Positions 59,357 through 64,000 of a stretch of DNA of 64,000 bases are shown piece by piece. Position 1 is the first letter of the stretch, and every line of letters begins with the position of its first letter. A program made the position numbers and the translations under genes. This stretch comes from Melampsora larici-populina 98AG31 (lineage: Eukaryota; Basidiomycota; Pucciniomycetes; Pucciniales; Melampsoraceae), in NCBI RefSeq assembly GCF_000204055.1, contig NW_006768777.1:1127105-1191104 (forward strand), read 5' to 3'. The notes beneath the pieces are model-generated. The model saw only the letters and a program-made list of their open reading frames with translations. It had not been told where the DNA came from and did no database searches.

Positions 59357-62187
59357 ATGTCTGGTCATGTGTATTACCGATTCAAATCTCAAAAGGACTT
59401 TCAACGAATCGTATTCGATGGCATTGGAATATCAGTATGGGATTTGAAGCGTGAAATTATTACTGATGCTAAGTTGGGCAAAGGCACTGATTTTGATTTT
59501 GCGGTCTACAACGCCGATACCGATGAGGGTGCGAGCTGTTCAACTAATAGCTCCTCATGATTTGATGAATACAAATTGACTTCTCACCTCCTATGTCATC
59601 TGTCTAGAATATAAAAATGATCACGCTATCGTTCCTCGTTCTTCTTCAGTCATTGCTCGTCGATTACCTCCTAAGCGGTCTGGCCATGGTAATGCTCAAC
59701 AATATGTCAACTCTTTACCTCTGGCAGCCCATGCACGTCCTGCCTCGCAAGCCACAGCCCATGCTGATTGGCGAGGTGGAGGCTCTATCTCAAAAGACTT
59801 TCGTCAACAGGCTGATGCAGCCGCAGCGGTAAGTATTCCTGTCTTCTGTCATCTATCCTTAATTTTTTATTCTGACATTGTTAAAATCCTTCGGCGTATT
59901 TCAGGCTGTGATGCCGGTTGTGGCTGGTAATGCGCGAGACTCGGAAGCTGAGAGCATGGCTGCCATGTTTGCTGCACAAGAAGAACAATGGCAACAAACT
60001 CAAGAAACTATGGCTACGTACGTTTTCTCAGCTCATCTCTATCAGTTATCTATATGGATTCCATCCAAATCGTGTGCCTCTTTTGCATCGAGGATCCATT
60101 CAAAACTCCTGTTCATCCCTTCTGCATACTCATACTCATCTCTAAACCTTGTGGCTTTGTTGAATTCTCTTTTCACACCTTGTACAATAAAATACGATCC
60201 TGTTGTTGTCTCAGTGCGACGCGAGTTGGCCGAGTCCTTGGCTTCAGAGACCGTGGTCCTGCTCGTGGGCCTTATGTCGACCGTACCAAGCCTCGTGAGG
60301 CTGTTATCCCAGATTTTCCACCAAGTATACCCCCGCAAGGGTATATCTGTTACCGTTGTGGATTGAAAGGTAAGTTGATTACGCACGCGCGTTTTAATTC
60401 GACCATTGATCGACGATCTGCGAATCCGGCTCACATGTCTTTTGGGTTGTCATCAGGTCATTGGATTCAAAATTGCCCGACAAACGATGATCCAGAGTTC
60501 GAGGGCCGCCCTAGGATCAAGAGAACTACTGGTATTCCTAAGAGTTTCTTGCAGAAAGTCGAAAGTGCCGTTGTTCAAGGCAAAAGTGTCATGGTCACAG
60601 CAGATGGAAGCTTTGTTATCGCCCGACCTGATGAGTGAGTGGGCTGCTCAAATACCAAGACATATGGCTATTCTTTGCTGACCGCCCATGTTTGTTACGC
60701 AGTGCGTCTTGGAAGCAACATAAATCTGGGGTCGTCAAACACTTATCTGCGGCTGACATTCAGAGCCTTCGACCCTCAGATCCTGATTTGGCCTGTTCGA
60801 TATGTTCCACACTGTTGAAATCTGCTGTCAAGACTTCCTGTTGTCGATCCGCGTTTTGCTATGATTGTATCTCCAATCACCTAAAAGAACACTCATCCGT
60901 ATGTCCTGAATGCGAAACCAAAGTTTCCTCGAATCTATCCAAGTCCTTGATCGAAGATGAGGAACGTCGGGCCAGGAGTCGCGCATATGTCGAAGACTTG
61001 CTACGGGCGAGTAAGGAATCACAAGAAGAGAGCAAGAGCGCTGAAGCCGATCAGGTCAACAAGTCCGATGATATCAACTCGACCAACGCCGATCCATCAA
61101 ATGTGAATAAAACTTCCAGTAACAAAGTGTCAGACACCCAAGATGCATCAGGCGAAAAGGACGAGATTCCAGGGCTGAACCCAAGTGTTAGTCAAGTCAT
61201 CAATCCCCAACGCTCCTTTCTTTGAGCACTACGCTAAACCTAAACCTCTTACCCCAGACATCAGCGGCTCATCACAGGCAAAACAGTACATCGAATCGCA
61301 CCGTACAATCTAACGAGTCTGGTGAAGAGTCCAGAAAGTCCTCTGCTCCTACATCCGTCACATCCGCCTCTTCCAATGTCTCGCCGCCTACGCAGCAATC
61401 TTGTCATCTCGAAGACGAAGCCAGTGGCGCTCCGAATCATCTTGCCAACATGGTCCCTATGCATCATCCAATTCATCAGCACATGAACGGGGGTGATCAA
61501 ATAAACAATGCCATGATGGATGGTGGGAATGGAATGCCTGACAATACGGACATGGCTATGATGCACGGAATGGGTGGTAATCATAATGTTGTGATGAGCT
61601 CGAATCATCCAGGTATGTTCATGCCAAACGGACATTTAAATCAGAATGGACAAGCCAATCATATGAACATGGGTGGAATGATGAATGGAGAAGAGATGCT
61701 ACCGATACCGATGCAGATGAATAAGATCATGATGATGCTTCAGAACCCTCAACTTCAACAACCTATGAGGATGCAACTCATGATGCAATATCAACATCTT
61801 CAACAAATGTTCATGATGCAGAATATGGGCTCCGGACCTCCGCAGATGAACATGCAAACTCCCAACCATCAAAATCAGCATATGATGCATATGAATATGA
61901 TGAATGGTAACAACGGGCATATCTCGAATGGTATGACGCCATCGCACGTGGGAGGCATCTCTGGTGGTATGGGCGAGATAAACCCGGGTACTGGACCTTA
62001 CCGAGGACGAGGGGGTCATCAATTTCAAGCACGTACAAACGGCGGTCGTGGTGGAAGGCATACGAATGATTCTGCACCATATCAGCGATTACCAATGAAC
62101 GGTCGAAGACCGAATTCGAATAAGCGTGGTAGAAGTGAAGATTTGATTGAACTTCAATCAGGAGAGAAAGTACCAAGGTATATGTAA
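59357..62187 (+). CDS. Mpe1/RBBP6-type cleavage and polyadenylation factor subunit
   Basis: Homologue of yeast Mpe1 and human RBBP6, which act in the mRNA 3'-end processing complex in the nucleus. Seven exons give 750 aa: 59357-59528, 59608-59828, 59905-60017, 60215-60369, 60457-60634, 60703-61186 and 61258-62187. Order: a DWNN ubiquitin-like domain (residues 1 to about 80; MSGHVYYRFKSQKDFQRI, VWDLKREIITDAKLGKGTDF), a CCHC zinc knuckle (about 214-227, CYRCGLKGHWIQNC), and a RING/U-box-like domain (311-350, CSIC...CCRSAFCYDC...CPEC). A Ser-rich linker and a Met/Asn/Gln/His-rich tail with RGRGG and GGRGGR patches follow. The start is the first ATG and opens the DWNN domain. Confidence 0.93.
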
Positions 62188-63509
62188 AATGATCTACCAG
62201 AAGCATATCCTTGCATACATCAAGTTTGAACCATGTGAATTAGCAATTATTTGTGCCTTTTTTATAAGTCTATCTCTTCTCCTTTTCTCTCTTCAGTCAT
62301 CTGACTAGTAAAATTAGCCGGAATAACGATTTCCAAGTTCATCTTTTTAATCCGCTTCTCATCTATCCATTCTGATCAGATCATCCTAGCTACATGGCCA
62401 TAACATAACATATCTATCTATCTATATAAATACAATTTCCAAAACAGGCTGTTTTTTTCTTCAAATCCTATCTGATACCCTCCCCTCTCCGACTTAGATA
62501 TGTTTCAACATCTTTCAATCAAATCACAAAAATACACACCTAACTTTTTTTAAAAAGCAATGTATCCTGATGATTGTATAGTTTCTTTGCTTTCAGAAAG
62601 TGGACAAAAGAAAAGATAGATTAAATGGAAGAGATTAGGGTCTTTTTCCCGCTGATTTTTGTTTCTTTTTTGATTTATATTGTGTGTGTGTGAGTTTTAG
62701 ATGATGCAATATCATCATCGATATTTTTTCAAGAAGTCTTGGGGACTTCCGACTGGTTCATAGGTTTGAGTCAAGAGGTATTGAGAGTTTTGAGATTGTC
62801 AAATCAGCTATTGACTTGTGCGGGCAACTTTGGTTAGTTCTGATGAGATTTATTGTAAACCCAAAAGGTGTCTTGAAACCTGCAGCACTAGAATCAGTAT
62901 CAAGTCAAATGGTGAATTGCCCTAAAGGACGTGCATTACTCTGGGTCACATGCTAACTAACTCAACCTCCCGCGCTTACCAATTTAAATACGCAAGTCAC
63001 ATCCTTGTCCTCTGGAGCCCGCGGAGGAGGCCGTGCATAGTAAGCCTGGTCACCGCCGAACTGCCTTATCTTTAGCTAATGTGTTAAGTTTATCTGCGTG
63101 GAAATCGTTGCGAGATACCCCCAAGAAGGATGTGTTTTAAGTCAACATTTGAGGCAAGTCAACGCCGGGAGTTGACCATGGGATCAACATTCCTCTTTGT
63201 AACCAAAAACAGTCAGTAGCGACATTTTCCCTGATTAGATAGCCACAGGGTCCTTACTTCGGTGGCAAGAGCATGGATACAGTATTCGATGTCCTTCCGG
63301 CTCGAGATACACCGAGGCAAAAAAATGTCTTGGATTTAAGGCTGCCTTTGCAAGAGACGTGGTAAACTTCAAACGCCCGTCTTTTCTTGCTAATTTTGCG
63401 TGTTGTCCATAAATAATTTCTGTTTCTTCGCTGTCAACTTTCATCAAGACTTTCAAATTTACACAACTCTACGACTCGTGAAACATATCAATCGACTGGT
63501 ATTCGTAGT
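62188..63509. other. 3' flank of the Mpe1-like gene and intergenic DNA
   Basis: T-rich sequence to about 62700 is probably 3' UTR and flank. No other gene is seen. The last 100-150 bases may be the promoter of the small secreted protein gene. Confidence 0.4.
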
Positions 63510-63761
63510 ATGTTTCGGAAGCCATCGACCGCCCTCTTTCATCTTTTGCTCGTGTTCCTGTTTGTAGGAGATCTCGGGTCGGTTTTCACAGGTGCTAATG
63601 CCATAGATTGCCTCGAAGGATGGAGTCTGCCATCGATAGTGACCAAGGGTGTATATGGTCTGTCAAACCTTTCCCTTTAGTCTTCAGTTTTTCCAGTCAA
63701 CCAAGGTCGATACAATGAAACATCATTTTCAGTGATATTTCGAACTGACTCATCTTTTTGA
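63510..63761 (+). CDS. candidate small secreted protein (67 aa)
   Basis: The ATG at 63510 opens MFRKPSTALFHLLLVFLFVG followed by DLGSVFTGANA, a clear signal-peptide pattern (basic start, hydrophobic core, small residues before AIDC). Exons 63510-63648 and 63697-63761 join over a 48-nt GT-AG intron to 67 aa ending RTDSSF. Only one Cys is in the mature part. The intron is short for this window, and an alternative is a longer gene running past the window end, since protein-like frames continue to 64000. Rust fungi encode many such proteins, some of them effectors (general knowledge); no effector family is recognised here. Confidence 0.35.
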
Positions 63762-64000
63762 ACACCGTCTAAAAATATTGATGCTCGTAGTGTGTAAACA
63801 AAAAGTCGGTCAAGCGATTGCTTATCCCCGTTTTTGCTCTGTGTGTGGAAGGAATGATAATCAATTACCTTGTGCGAAAGAATTTTCTCGTCTTGAATCA
63901 ATGGCCAAATGGAACCGGACTGCTCACCTCTTATTCAATGTATCATCGTACAGCTGCTTTTGATTGCCACGGCCCGAAACCATTGAGCACAACGGGATCA

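Noticed and set aside
61699..62206. His/Met-type frames on the minus strand
   Set aside because: Antisense shadow of the Met/Asn/His-rich tail of the Mpe1-like protein.

Overview
The window looks like nuclear DNA of a basidiomycete, most likely a rust fungus (Pucciniales, Melampsora-like). This is an inference from three things: many short GT-AG introns (mostly 66-160 nt) that can be placed to give full-length conserved proteins, AT-rich gene-poor stretches between gene islands, and many decayed transposable elements. No rRNA, CRISPR or bacterial-type operon is present.

Layout. 1-5.1 kb: repeats and small inverted-repeat elements. 5.15-5.85 kb: a small two-exon membrane protein (minus). 6.5-9 kb: intergenic, with a 214-bp tandem duplication. 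9.1-10.56 kb: a decayed CDP-diacylglycerol synthase gene, cut off by a FAR1/MULE transposase fragment (10.55-11.06 kb). 11.4-13.1 kb: remains of a RecQ-type helicase. 13.4-14.6 kb: the 3' end of a LINE (minus). 15.0-16.2 kb: an intact PPC decarboxylase gene. 17.1-20.4 kb: an Arg/Ser-rich protein. 21.8-23.15 kb: complex I 30-kDa subunit (minus). 24.3-28.45 kb: a pair of nested TIR elements, the inner one holding a coherent three-exon gene. 29.1-30.7 kb: an inverted-arm element. 31.0-37.2 kb: a 1,895-aa disordered protein. 38.3-40.7 kb: P5C dehydrogenase (minus). 41-58 kb: a repeat-rich zone with foldback elements, decayed transposon-type coding sequence, an LTR-retrotransposon fragment and a glycine tRNA-like gene split by a small CACTA-like insertion. 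59.4-62.2 kb: an Mpe1/RBBP6-type polyadenylation factor. 63.5 kb to the end: start of a putative small secreted protein.

The intact genes are unrelated housekeeping functions (coenzyme A synthesis, respiration, proline catabolism, mRNA 3' processing) and do not form a cluster. Exon structures were built by hand from splice signals and protein conservation. The seven main models, and the gene inside the inner element, all have coding lengths divisible by three.

The most unusual signals are: (1) a tRNA-Gly(GCC)-like gene split by a 142-bp element with a 3-bp target duplication; (2) a tandem duplication at 51 kb in which one copy has a GT-AG intron and the other lacks exactly that intron; (3) a hairpin in a duplicated LINE 3' region whose stem carries a compensatory base-pair change; (4) nested elements sharing a TACACCACGGGG terminus, with a gene inside; and (5) a tandem array of about 145-bp units, each carrying its own splice signals. 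No wholly new multi-gene system is evident.
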